Shown here: one piece after another, positions 1-6,375 of the stretch
Position numbering within the stretch: the stretch's first letter is position 1
Layout of the letters: each line of letters starts with the position of its first letter
From: a virus
Length of the DNA stretch: 47,904 nucleotides
Strand: one strand, 5' to 3'
Virus record (IMG/VR): IMGVR_UViG_3300035670_000342
Span: 1 to 47,904 of that record
The notes under the pieces: model-generated
Database searches by the model: none
Seen by the model: only the letters and a program-made list of their open reading frames with translations
Told to the model about the DNA's origin: nothing
Position numbers and translations under genes: made by a program

Positions 1-306
1 TATTCGCTCACTCGCACAGGGCGGGGGTGGCCCGTGGGCGGCGGGGGGATAACCCGCTTGGGCTGAATACGGGAACGCTCATGGACATTGCGAGCGCGGG
101 ATACGCCAAGCTCCGCAAGAGTACGCTGTCATGGACTCAGGGTTTTGTTTGGGGAGTGTACGACGAAAGGAAAGGGAGGTCGCATCTATGGCTTCACGAC
201 AACGGGCAGGCAAACGAATGGCATCTGCCGGTATAGTTGACCCGCTGGCATTGCTGGCAAGGTACGACAACCAAGAGGGCAAACGCGAGTCCGATGCTAG
301 GGCGGC
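1..306. repeat. Left copy of the terminal direct overlap (306 bp)
   Basis: This stretch repeats 47599-47904 in the same orientation. There are 8 mismatches, at 110, 122, 125, 149, 155, 158, 170 and 179. All eight fall on third codon positions of the metallophosphoesterase reading frame and change no amino acid. The overlap shows that the contig closes into a circle of about 47,598 bp. The synonymous divergence points to two natural alleles rather than random sequencing error. Confidence 0.95.
3..236 (+). CDS. Metallophosphoesterase, C-terminal part (5' end cut by the contig edge)
   Basis: This is the 3' end of the gene that is complete at 47103-47834. The 77 residues encoded here are identical in protein sequence to the end of that copy. 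The fragment begins within the last metal-ligand motif (Ala-His-Ser-His). The missing 5' part lies at the other end of the contig, so this is an artefact of linearisation and not a pseudogene. Its stop overlaps the next gene by 49 bases. Confidence 0.9.
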   Translation, partial: FAHSHRAGVARGRRGDNPLGLNTGTLMDIASAGYAKLRKSTLSWTQGFVWGVYDERKGRSHLWLHDNGQANEWHLPV

Positions 307-454
307 GGGATACAGGCCCGTTCAAGAGTGGATGCGCGAACTCCAAGAACCTTATGAGCGGGTGCGGGTGCGGTTCTACCGGATGCACCTTGACGGCAAG
401 GTTGAGAAAGTGAAGGTGGGGCGTGTCAGTTGGTACAAAATCCCGGCGCCGTGA
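188..454 (+). CDS. Small basic protein of unknown function (88 aa)
   Basis: The ATG at 188 is preceded by a good ribosome binding site (GGGAGG, 8 nt upstream), which is why it is preferred to the in-frame ATG at 131. The protein is basic, with many Arg and Lys residues, and has no motif I can name. It starts inside the end of the metallophosphoesterase gene in another frame, as expected for translational coupling at the end of the rightward transcript. A second, truncated copy of its first 119 bases lies at 47786-47904. Confidence 0.7.
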   Translation: MASRQRAGKRMASAGIVDPLALLARYDNQEGKRESDARAAGYRPVQEWMRELQEPYERVRVRFYRMHLDGKVEKVKVGRVSWYKIPAP

Positions 455-608
455 CCTGATCGACCTGCCATCGCCAGAAGATACCGACGAGGAAGATACC
501 GAGATGTTCAAGCCCGTGCGCACTTGGACAGCCCCGCAGGATATTACCGAGCCGCCACCGAGTATGCCTAACGGCTGGCAGGCTGGCTATCGGCGGTTGC
601 AGAGGTAG
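423..608 (+). CDS. Possible small acidic-to-basic protein (61 aa), weakly supported
   Basis: An open frame starts at GTG 423, overlapping the preceding gene, and ends at 608. An internal ATG at 503 (GAGGAAG upstream) would give 35 residues. The N-terminal half has an Asp/Glu cluster and the C-terminus is Gly-Tyr-Arg-Arg-Leu-Gln-Arg. That C-terminus and its DNA are duplicated at 1591-1623. No family is recognised. It would be the last gene of the rightward transcript before the convergent leftward cluster. Confidence 0.4.
   Translation: MSVGTKSRRRDLIDLPSPEDTDEEDTEMFKPVRTWTAPQDITEPPPSMPNGWQAGYRRLQR
575..607 (+). repeat. 33-bp imperfect direct repeat, copy 1
   Basis: Positions 575-607 match 1591-1623 at 30 of 33 bases. 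Both copies encode the C-terminus Gly-Tyr-Arg-Arg-Leu-Gln-Arg followed by a stop in the + frame, and both sit just before the end of a leftward gene (640 and 1626). Confidence 0.7.
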
Positions 609-627
609 GGCGCGTCTTAACGCACCC
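608..627. terminator. Weak hairpin at the convergent junction
   Basis: GGG, one mismatch, GCGT, loop CTTA, ACGC, one mismatch, CCC forms a short stem between the end of the rightward transcript and the end of the leftward cluster. Its position suits a bidirectional terminator. The stem is short and has no T tract, so support is weak. Confidence 0.3.
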
Positions 628-639
628 CCCGTCGTCTAA

Positions 640-873
640 TCATCTGTTCGGGCCAAGTTCCGCGTCGGCCATTTCGATGAGTAGTTTCCCGGTGCATACG
701 TCGCACAGTTGGCGGAGATGCCGTTTCGTGCCAATGACCACGAACGGGCGGTTGGTCTTATACGGCTCGCCGCACTTCGCGCAGAATAGCCACTGGCCCG
801 AACCAGTCGGCCGAGCCAATGCTGACCGCGTTGGCGGCTTGGGGTGCTGGCGGAGTTTTTTGGTCGCGGTCAT
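640..873 (-). CDS. Small zinc-ribbon protein (77 aa)
   Basis: A Lys/Arg-rich N-terminus is followed by Cys-Ala-Lys-Cys near residue 31 and Cys-Asp-Val-Cys near residue 58. This is a four-cysteine zinc ribbon that probably binds one zinc ion. The ribosome binding site AGAGGTG lies 7 nt before the ATG. The start overlaps the stop of the upstream gene (ATGA), so the two are probably coupled. It is the last gene of the leftward cluster. Exact role unknown; DNA or RNA binding would be typical. Confidence 0.7.
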   Translation of the reverse strand: MTATKKLRQHPKPPTRSALARPTGSGQWLFCAKCGEPYKTNRPFVVIGTKRHLRQLCDVCTGKLLIEMADAELGPNR

Positions 874-1049
874 CGTGGCTCACCTCTGTCGTTCTGCCGC
901 CTGCGTTTCTTGCCCTTCGGCCATCCGCCGAGTTTGGCGTTTTCGCGGGAGGACTTCACCTTTGCGGGCGATGTCTTTTTGCCGAGCAGTTGCCCGATAT
1001 TCAGGTCGCCTCCGCAGTGGGGGCATTTAGTGCTCACTGACTCGCTCAT
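870..1049 (-). CDS. Small Cys-His protein with basic tail (59 aa)
   Basis: Reading leftwards from ATG 1049 gives a 59-residue frame. It has a Cys-Pro-His-Cys knuckle near the N-terminus and a basic C-terminal half of the Ser-Arg-Glu-Asn-Ala-Lys-Leu-Gly-Gly type. The latter resembles a short basic motif common in small phage proteins. Its TGA overlaps the ATG of the next gene, and its start lies inside the end of the 1027-1359 gene. The Shine-Dalgarno is poor, so translation may depend on coupling. Confidence 0.6.
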   Translation of the reverse strand: MSESVSTKCPHCGGDLNIGQLLGKKTSPAKVKSSRENAKLGGWPKGKKRRRQNDRGEPR

Positions 1050-1359
1050 TGTTCAGTGCTGCCAGTTCGTTGAGGTCTTCGGCATTGTCGAAGACCGATG
1101 CCGTGATGTAGATGCTCTCGGAGGTGTACGCCGCGCCTGAGAAATCGACGTGTGCTTCGCGGAGTGTGCTGTCCTCGCTCACCCAGAGTTTGAGCACCTG
1201 CTTCACGGATTCTTGATAGAGGTCGTAGTCCTGCCACGGAGTATGTTGGCTGCCGTGTTCCGCGATCACTGCCGCGAACGCCTTCGTGATTGGCCGTAGC
1301 GCGTTGAGGAGTGCCGCTGTCTTCTGCTCTGCCTGTTCGACTGTCATTGGTTGTTTCAT
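1027..1359 (-). CDS. Phage protein of unknown function (110 aa), predicted leaderless
   Basis: An acidic, mostly helical-looking protein (residues 4-40 rich in Ala, Glu and Gln), with no family recognised. It has no Shine-Dalgarno. Instead, a promoter-like -35/-10 pair lies immediately upstream (1366-1394), placed so that transcription would begin at the ATG. Three other genes in this genome show the same geometry. The following small gene overlaps its 3' end. Confidence 0.65.
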   Translation of the reverse strand: MKQPMTVEQAEQKTAALLNALRPITKAFAAVIAEHGSQHTPWQDYDLYQESVKQVLKLWVSEDSTLREAHVDFSGAAYTSESIYITASVFDNAEDLNELAALNNERVSEH

Positions 1360-1365
1360 GCTCTA

Positions 1366-1394
1366 TATATATACCTAGCTGTTAGGTATTGCAA
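1366..1394 (-). promoter_or_regulatory. Leftward promoter with an internal palindrome
   Basis: On the minus strand, TTGCAA (1394-1389), a 17-bp spacer and TATATA (1371-1366) are followed after 6 nt by the ATG at 1359. The spacer holds the near-palindrome CCTAGCTGTTAGG (1374-1386), a candidate operator. The predicted +1 coincides with the start codon, so the mRNA would be leaderless. Confidence 0.6.
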
Positions 1395-1625
1395 GAAGTA
1401 TTTCGATTTATTTTCATGCGGTTTTATTGGGCTTTTGGGGTGATTCGACGGCGGCAGAACCAATCGTCGCAGCGAATGATCGCGGACTCGCATCGCTGGA
1501 CTCACCGTTACACGAAGCCCTACATCATCTGTTCCCAAACTCATCGGAGTCCAAGATAGTCAAGGCAGCGGGTACGCTTACTCGGTTGCTCTGGCAGACG
1601 GGCTATCGGCGGTTGCAGCGGTAAG
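1395..1625. other. Spacer with 33-bp repeat copy 2 and no convincing gene
   Basis: This gap separates two leftward genes and follows the promoter at 1366-1394. A rightward open frame (TTG 1427 to 1624) has no ribosome binding site and is probably not a gene, but its last codons repeat those at 575-607. The repeat copy occupies 1591-1623. Confidence 0.5.
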
Positions 1626-1961
1626 CTACTTTACCTCGACCTCCCCGCGCTCAATTTCGTCAGCCCTGCGCTCAATCCACATCGCCACTGGATGCTTTGG
1701 ATCTCCGTGTCGGCTAAGTCTGCCAGCCACCCACCGCAGCACCGCCGCATCCCGCTGGCGGCGGTCGCCACCGCAGCAACCGCAGGAGGAATCCTTGTGG
1801 TAGTTCGCCAGCAACTTTTCCAGTTCCGCGATGCGCTCCTTTGCCTTTACCCAGTCGGCGCTCCTTTGCTGATATTCAAACTTCCAGTGCCGCGCCTCAT
1901 ACTCGGCATCTTCGGCGCGTGCCTGTAGCTTGGCGGCTTCTTCCATGAAATTGTCGCTCAT
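1626..1961 (-). CDS. Coiled-coil protein with a Cys cluster (111 aa)
   Basis: Residues 5-55 have the Ala/Glu/Leu heptad pattern of a coiled coil. They are followed by Cys-Gly-Cys-Cys near residue 60 and a charged C-terminal domain. A strong ribosome binding site (GGGAGGGAAAGG) precedes the ATG. The start overlaps the stop of the upstream HNH gene as ATGA. This layout is common in small early phage proteins, but I recognise no specific family. Confidence 0.7.
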   Translation of the reverse strand: MSDNFMEEAAKLQARAEDAEYEARHWKFEYQQRSADWVKAKERIAELEKLLANYHKDSSCGCCGGDRRQRDAAVLRWVAGRLSRHGDPKHPVAMWIERRADEIERGEVEVK

Positions 1962-2260
1962 TCCTTTCCCTCCCTATGTTCGTTGTTATGACACTCCTTG
2001 CAAAGCACTTGCAACCTATCAGGATTGACTAGCACCCGCTCATAAATCATATCAGCCACGCCATCCCAATTTATGCCGTCCAAGTGATGCACCGTTATTT
2101 TGACTTCCCTGCTTTTCGCCACGCTGCCTTTGCGGTGGCATCTCTCGCAAGTATTGTGCTCCCGTTTCACAGCCGCAGCACGTTCACGCGAGCGCAACCA
2201 TAGCTGACGGATTGCGTTCTTGATCCTACTGCGCGGCGTGTTGGGTTTGCGGCGGCTCAC
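1958..2260 (-). CDS. HNH endonuclease (100 aa)
   Basis: The start is taken as GTG 2260 because GGGAGGAATT lies directly before it and the GTGA overlaps the stop of the upstream gene. A longer ATG start would overlap that gene by 46 bases. A Cys-Glu-Arg-Cys and Cys-Lys-Glu-Cys zinc frame surrounds Val-His-His-Leu-Asp-Gly and a final Asn-Asn-Glu-His, the beta-beta-alpha metal layout of HNH nucleases. The N-terminus is basic, as expected for DNA binding. It could be a free-standing homing nuclease or a host-DNA nuclease. Confidence 0.85.
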   Translation of the reverse strand: MSRRKPNTPRSRIKNAIRQLWLRSRERAAAVKREHNTCERCHRKGSVAKSREVKITVHHLDGINWDGVADMIYERVLVNPDRLQVLCKECHNNEHREGKE

Positions 2261-2604
2261 AATTCCTCCCACTTCCCAATCGTGCGGAGAAACGCCTCGC
2301 ACAACGCTGTTGGTAGGCTTGAGTTTTCAATTTCAAAGTCGCCGTGCTGCCGATGTGACGCGCTGACATACCACAAGCAATGATGCGGGGTAATCTTTAC
2401 ATGCCATCCAGCCTCGTGCATTTTCTGTCCAAAACATTCAGCGGCGTTGAGGTCGTTGGGGTAGTCGGGGATGCCTTGATGCCCGTTTGTGAATCTGGTT
2501 TCTTCTATTGGTGTAGTAACATAACGGAGTCCGGGCTGTGGGCATGGTTCAATCTTCCACCCAAGCGCCTCTGCGCACGCTATCCTTATTCTCTCGTCAG
2601 TCAT
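2257..2604 (-). CDS. Phage ABA-sandwich domain protein (115 aa)
   Basis: The pattern of an N-terminal helix ending Gly-Trp-Lys, then Pro-Asp-Tyr-Pro-Asn-Asp-Leu-Asn-Ala-Ala, a Lys-Met...Trp stretch, and a C-terminal helix starting Leu-Pro-Thr-Ala-Leu-Cys matches the small phage ABA-sandwich family. That family is widespread in early operons and has no known biochemical role. The ribosome binding site is GGGAGGG. It is coupled through a GTGA overlap to the HNH gene. Confidence 0.7.
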   Translation of the reverse strand: MTDERIRIACAEALGWKIEPCPQPGLRYVTTPIEETRFTNGHQGIPDYPNDLNAAECFGQKMHEAGWHVKITPHHCLWYVSASHRQHGDFEIENSSLPTALCEAFLRTIGKWEEL

Positions 2605-2696
2605 CTCATTCCCTCCCTTTCAAAGTTCTGCCCCTGCCGGTCAGACTCGCTGACCGGGCGCGTGTTGGTGTTATTCTCTAATTGGTTTTCGGCCAT
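2601..2696 (-). CDS. Possible 31-aa peptide coupled to the next gene
   Basis: A short frame from ATG 2696 ends in TGA overlapping the next ATG (ATGA), and its last codons contain that gene's ribosome binding site. The peptide is polar (Asn, Gln, Arg rich). The upstream Shine-Dalgarno is weak, so it may serve only as a coupling leader. A 7-bp hairpin (CCGGTCA / TGACCGG, 2637-2657) lies inside it. Confidence 0.4.
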   Translation of the reverse strand: MAENQLENNTNTRPVSESDRQGQNFEREGMR

Positions 2697-2724
2697 TATT
2701 GAATCACGCTCAAGGGCATAGTGG

Positions 2725-3489
2725 TTACTTCAAACCGTGGTCAAGTTTCCAGATGGCAAGTGCGTGGTAGAACTTGCTCCACGCCCGCTCTAAATCTTCC
2801 ATGCTGTGCTCGGCAACGACCACCTTTCCGTCGTCAATCCCGACAAACACATTCACGCACCGCACCGGCCACAATCCCAAGCCGTGCGCGTAGGCTGCCA
2901 ACTGACAGCGGTGTTCATCGTATGCCAACTCCTTGTCAGTCTTGTCGCCAAGTACGTCCTTTGTCTTGAAGTCCACGACTGCAAAGGCATTGTGCCAATC
3001 CACCTTGCCGCCAAAGCCAAGCTCATGCGCGAAGCTGTGTTCAGCCCTGCCCATCGCCAGATCAATGCCAATGCCTTTCAAGCGCATGGAAATGAGTTCG
3101 CAAGTCTCAAGGCATGATGTTGTCTGCCCCTGTAACCAGCGTTCAATGTCAGCATGGAACTGCGTGCCACGCTCGGCGGCGGCAATGGCTTTCTCCTTTG
3201 CCTCCTGCTTGACGGCCTTGCGCCATTCCTCGTCTGTCAGGTTATCGTGCGGCATCGTTGCTGCCGACATGAGCACCTGATCCTGTTTCCAGTTCTCAAG
3301 CCCTGGCGCGGCCATAACCTTCAACACGGTCGTCACACTCGGAACCCACCCGTGCTTCTTAGCTTCCCGCCATGTGGTAGGCTTGGTTTCGCCCTTTTTG
3401 TTGGTGTAGGTGTACCGAGGTTGTCCGTCTTTATCGTACCAGTGAGTTGAGTCGCTAGCGTAGTTTTTCTTTTCGCCATTGCCTGTCAT
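2725..3489 (-). CDS. PD-(D/E)XK exonuclease, RecB/Cas4-like (254 aa)
   Basis: The sequence shows the ordered RecB-type nuclease motifs. These are Gly-Thr-Gln-Phe-His-Ala-Asp-Ile-Glu (His112, Glu116), Gly-Gly-Lys-Val-Asp (Asp164), Val-Val-Asp-Phe-Lys-Thr-Lys (Asp173, Lys175) and Gln196...Tyr200. Residues 50-55 (Pro-Ser-Val-Thr-Thr-Val) are the usual N-terminal signature of phage members. It probably resects DNA 5' ends for recombination or replication together with the SSB-type protein upstream. ATG 3489 is chosen; an in-frame ATG at 3534 would overlap the HNH gene by 80 bases. No partner annealing protein is recognised nearby. Confidence 0.85.
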   Translation of the reverse strand: MTGNGEKKNYASDSTHWYDKDGQPRYTYTNKKGETKPTTWREAKKHGWVPSVTTVLKVMAAPGLENWKQDQVLMSAATMPHDNLTDEEWRKAVKQEAKEKAIAAAERGTQFHADIERWLQGQTTSCLETCELISMRLKGIGIDLAMGRAEHSFAHELGFGGKVDWHNAFAVVDFKTKDVLGDKTDKELAYDEHRCQLAAYAHGLGLWPVRCVNVFVGIDDGKVVVAEHSMEDLERAWSKFYHALAIWKLDHGLK

Positions 3490-3934
3490 AAGAAAGTTTG
3501 CACTCCTTGCAGTAGGTTTGTTTTGGTTTGCCATATCTTTTGCCGTTATGCTTACCAAAGCATGATAACGGCAATATTCTTCCACACGGTTTGCACAGAT
3601 AAAAACCGTCAGGTATATCCCTTTGCGCTCCTGACGAATTTTTACCAACCTCAATCCACCTTACATTTTCAGGGATATATCCAAGCGATGGCACAATGCG
3701 GTCTAAAGAGGGGCGTTTGAAATTATCTGGCCTATTGTTTTCAGCCCATCGTATAAAACTGCGCCTTGTGAACAAAACCCGAAGTCCTTCATAGGTTGGA
3801 TAGTTCCCATTTCTATTCCTCACTCTCTGCATGATGCTGTCAAACTTAGTGCCAGCCCAACACCTGAAACATTCCTTGCCGATGTAAACCGGCTTCTTAC
3901 AGCAACCGTTGTTACAATGGGGCTTGTCACTCAT
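3455..3934 (-). CDS. HNH-type endonuclease with zinc ribbon (159 aa)
   Basis: The central Ser-Leu-Asp-Arg-Ile-Val-Pro-Ser-Leu-Gly-Tyr followed by Glu-Asn-Val-Arg-Trp (about residues 75-93) is the signature of a phage HNH subgroup. Cys pairs at both ends (around residues 7-25 and 113-145) form zinc ribbons, and the C-terminus is very basic. The gene sits inside the recombination cluster, with ATGA coupling to the gene before it and overlap with the exonuclease gene after it. It may be a mobile nuclease. Confidence 0.75.
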   Translation of the reverse strand: MSDKPHCNNGCCKKPVYIGKECFRCWAGTKFDSIMQRVRNRNGNYPTYEGLRVLFTRRSFIRWAENNRPDNFKRPSLDRIVPSLGYIPENVRWIEVGKNSSGAQRDIPDGFYLCKPCGRILPLSCFGKHNGKRYGKPKQTYCKECKLSYDRQWRKEKLR

Positions 3935-4221
3935 TCCAGTTCAACCTCCGCTTTCGTGATCTTGTCGTTCTCTACGGTACAGACGAGCACAAGCTCGTCC
4001 TTGTGCGCTTGGACAATCCTGCCGGCCAGTTGCGGGTCGTGGACGCCTAAGATTCTGCGCTCTGGATCGTCGCAAAGCCTCACTGTCCAGCCATGCGCTC
4101 CCACACTCCACACACAGCCACGGATAATCTCCACGCCTTTCGGCAGCTTCGGGGCAGGCTCGGCGGGCTTGGCAGGAGCAGCACGGCGGGCGGGTTTGTG
4201 TTTCAGGTTGCTAAGGCTCAT
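3931..4221 (-). CDS. Unknown early protein (96 aa)
   Basis: A Lys/Ala/Pro-rich flexible N-terminus (residues 5-30) precedes a compact, beta-looking domain with Gly-Val-His-Asp-Pro and a Glu/Asp-rich end. No family is recognised. It overlaps both neighbours by 4 bases and lies between a coiled-coil protein and an HNH gene in the recombination/replication cluster. Confidence 0.6.
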   Translation of the reverse strand: MSLSNLKHKPARRAAPAKPAEPAPKLPKGVEIIRGCVWSVGAHGWTVRLCDDPERRILGVHDPQLAGRIVQAHKDELVLVCTVENDKITKAEVELE

Positions 4222-4565
4222 AACTTCATTTGCTCCTTTGCCAGTGACAGCGCACTTCTCGCCGCTTCCATCTTGGCGTGCAGTACGTCGAACCGTGCAA
4301 TGTGTTTCTCGGCAGTCGCGTATTGCACGGCCAATTCTTCCAGTTCCCGACGATACTCAGGAGTGGCGCGGGCGATGGTTTCAGCAGCAGTGGCAGAGTG
4401 TTCAGCCAGTAACGGCGCAACAACCCTTGCAAGTGCTACCTTGCGAAGTTCACCGTTGTATTCCTTGACCTGCTTGGCTGTCGCAACAGCCGCCACCATG
4501 CGGGACATTTCACCCACTGTTTCATCCAGTCGCCGCGCCAACTCCATGAGATCGTTGTTATCCAT
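4218..4565 (-). CDS. Helical early protein of the SSB cluster (115 aa)
   Basis: Almost entirely helical by composition (Ala, Glu, Leu, Arg heptads), with no Cys and a C-terminal coiled coil. It directly follows the SSB-type gene, with 8 bp between them. It may be an accessory factor for single-strand DNA handling, but no motif shows this. Confidence 0.6.
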   Translation of the reverse strand: MDNNDLMELARRLDETVGEMSRMVAAVATAKQVKEYNGELRKVALARVVAPLLAEHSATAAETIARATPEYRRELEELAVQYATAEKHIARFDVLHAKMEAARSALSLAKEQMKL

Positions 4566-4573
4566 GTGCCACG

Positions 4574-5209
4574 CTAAAAAGGGATGGAATCTCCGTCATC
4601 TTCCACTGGCGGCTCGTCTTCATCCCGTGGCGCTCGCGGCCCGTCACTGTCCTGCTCGGTCGGTGTTGTCCATTCCTTGCACTGACAGATCACGTTCTGC
4701 AACCACTCGGGCAACGCTTGGAAGGTGGCGTTCTTGCCCTGTTCAATCTCGTAGAACACGGGTTCATTCTTGAGCGGGTCGGGTGCGTTCATGGCTTTCG
4801 GCAACGGCGTAACAGCCTTGACGTTGGCGTAGGTTTTCGTGCCGTCCTTGCTTTTCTCATGCGCCACCGTCACAAGGCACGCCACTGTCAGGAGCTTGCT
4901 GAGTTGGAAACCCTCAAGCTCCTGCTCGGTAAACTTCTTGCCGCGCCAAGATTCCAAGACATGGCGCAGATTGGCCTTTTCGGACAGGCTTGCCGTGAAC
5001 CGTGCCGATACTGTGAACGGTCGGCCATCTTCCATCGGTTCGTCGGTGAGTTCCCAGCCAATCAGCACTTTTGGCTGATGCTTTTCAGCGCCCTGCCATG
5101 TGACTGTCTGTGTGCCGAGGTCAATCACGCGGTAGCAACGCGCTCGGTGATTCCCTGCTGGCGGCAGTTGAAAATCACCGCCACCACTGTTTTTTACGAT
5201 TAGGCTCAT
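4574..5209 (-). CDS. Single-stranded DNA-binding protein, phage type (211 aa)
   Basis: Residues 1-150 look like a beta-rich OB-type domain. The last 30 residues are strongly acidic and end Asp-Asp-Gly-Asp-Ser-Ile-Pro-Phe, the classical SSB tip that recruits partner proteins. It should coat single-stranded DNA during phage replication and recombination. The gene stands first in the cluster with the exonuclease. Its leader holds a ribosome binding site (GGGAGG) and the direct-repeat region at 5291-5444. Confidence 0.8.
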   Translation of the reverse strand: MSLIVKNSGGGDFQLPPAGNHRARCYRVIDLGTQTVTWQGAEKHQPKVLIGWELTDEPMEDGRPFTVSARFTASLSEKANLRHVLESWRGKKFTEQELEGFQLSKLLTVACLVTVAHEKSKDGTKTYANVKAVTPLPKAMNAPDPLKNEPVFYEIEQGKNATFQALPEWLQNVICQCKEWTTPTEQDSDGPRAPRDEDEPPVEDDGDSIPF

Positions 5210-5468
5210 ACTCTACTTTCCTCCCTTTTTGGTTTGTTAGTTAAATTGTTGCGCGATTTGCGTGACGCGCCCCACGCACTCCTACTTGCATTGACTGACT
5301 GCTTGACTGACTGCCATCTGTTTGTCGTTCGTTGCGTTCGTTGCCCTTGCGATTACGTTTCGGGTTATACCGTACTCCGTTGCACGTTATCGGGCGTTCG
5401 TTGCGTTCGTTGACGTTGTAGGACTGACTGCAAGACTGACTGCAATGCTTTCGGTCGCGGCGTAGCGA
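5210..5468. repeat. Intergenic region with symmetric tandem direct repeats
   Basis: Two 12-mers TTGACTGACTGC (5291-5302, 5303-5314) are followed by two 9-mers CGTTCGTTG (5326-5334, 5335-5343). After 51 bp come two more CGTTCGTTG (5395-5403, 5404-5412), then two 12-mers of the type (A/G)GACTGACTGCA (5421-5432, 5433-5444). The order is thus A-A-B-B-spacer-B-B-A-A. A hairpin GTCGC / GCGAC lies at 5454-5469. No gene is seen here. It could be a replication origin or a protein-binding region upstream of the SSB gene. Confidence 0.85.
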
Positions 5469-5753
5469 CTACGATTGTTCATTTGTCTCACCTCCTTTCA
5501 GTGCTTCAAACCCGTCACAGCTTTCAAGCCATACAGGGTCGAAATTGATCGGCCACATGAACCATCCGTGTTTGATTCCGCGCGCATTGGCGGTGATGTT
5601 GAGGCGCTTGACCGCCCCAGAACTGAGTCCGTTTATCAGCATCAGCGGAGACAACATCTGGTCGGCAGTCCCGATTTTCGGGTGCAAACATTCGGAGTGA
5701 CCGTCAAGGACTAGCCTCCGCCGGTGTTTGCAATCATAGCATTTCAGTTTCAT
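5469..5753 (-). CDS. Small Cys-rich zinc-binding protein (94 aa)
   Basis: The N-terminus carries Cys-Tyr-Asp-Cys-Lys-His, then Glu-Cys-Leu-His-Pro, and near the end Ser-Cys-Asp-Gly-Phe. This is a four-cysteine pattern frequent in small phage proteins. ATG 5753 is preferred because GGGAGG sits at the right distance; ATG 5756 is almost on top of it. It overlaps the preceding gene by one base. No enzymatic motif is present. Confidence 0.65.
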   Translation of the reverse strand: MKLKCYDCKHRRRLVLDGHSECLHPKIGTADQMLSPLMLINGLSSGAVKRLNITANARGIKHGWFMWPINFDPVWLESCDGFEALKGGETNEQS

Positions 5754-5989
5754 CATTCCTCCCGTTTTGTCATTTCGGTCGTTATCCACTTCCCGCATTC
5801 CGCACATTCCAGATGCGTCTTACCCTCATCGCGCCCACGGCAGGTCGGGCAAACCCTTGACGGTGCGGTGCATCTCCGCGTCCCGTAATGCTTGCCGCGC
5901 ACCTCGCCAGCGCCCAGACAGGTCGGGCAATCAGGCTCTTCGATAAACTGCGGGCAATCGCAGTCAGGGCATCGGTCGGTAGTCGTCAT
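5753..5989 (-). CDS. DnaJ-type zinc-finger protein (78 aa)
   Basis: There are several Cys-x-x-Cys pairs: Cys-Pro-Asp-Cys, Cys-Pro-Thr-Cys-Leu-Gly-Ala-Gly, Cys-Pro-Thr-Cys-Arg-Gly-Arg and Cys-Ala-Glu-Cys. The Cys-x-x-Cys-x-Gly-x-Gly form is the zinc repeat of DnaJ, here as a free-standing protein. It probably acts as a small zinc-stabilised adaptor. It is coupled to both neighbours in the leftward operon. Confidence 0.65.
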   Translation of the reverse strand: MTTTDRCPDCDCPQFIEEPDCPTCLGAGEVRGKHYGTRRCTAPSRVCPTCRGRDEGKTHLECAECGKWITTEMTKREE

Positions 5990-6375
5990 TCCTCACCTCT
6001 GAATCGCCTTTCAGCGGGTTTTCCTTGCGGTTTCACTGGCGCTTTACCCAGTCGTTGCAACATATACTCAGCTTGCAGTTGAAGCTCTTTGGCTTCGATG
6101 GTGTCCCGGTCTTTCGGGTAGTGATTCTCAAGCAAATACTCAATGCGCTTGATGGCCTTCTCAAGCTGGCCGCGATGGAAAGTGTCAATCAGTTCTGCCA
6201 CGTGCTCCGGCAGTCGCATCTTCTGGATGTAACGATCCAAGCACGCACCGCAGCCATTCGGTTTCATCTGTCCAATGTGAGCAAGGCAATCCCGGTCAAC
6301 CTGCTCCACAAAACCACGCTTGCACCACTGGCAGACCCACTGAATCTCTACGGTATTGTCGGTGGCGGTAATCAT
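5986..6375 (-). CDS. Zinc-knuckle protein with helical tail (129 aa)
   Basis: Cys-Gln-Trp-Cys near residue 15 and Cys-Gly-Ala-Cys near residue 42 form a zinc site. A long helical segment (60-110) and a basic tail follow. It starts with a 4-base overlap with the stop of the replication initiator gene, so it is probably co-expressed with it. Role unknown. Confidence 0.6.
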   Translation of the reverse strand: MITATDNTVEIQWVCQWCKRGFVEQVDRDCLAHIGQMKPNGCGACLDRYIQKMRLPEHVAELIDTFHRGQLEKAIKRIEYLLENHYPKDRDTIEAKELQLQAEYMLQRLGKAPVKPQGKPAERRFRGEE

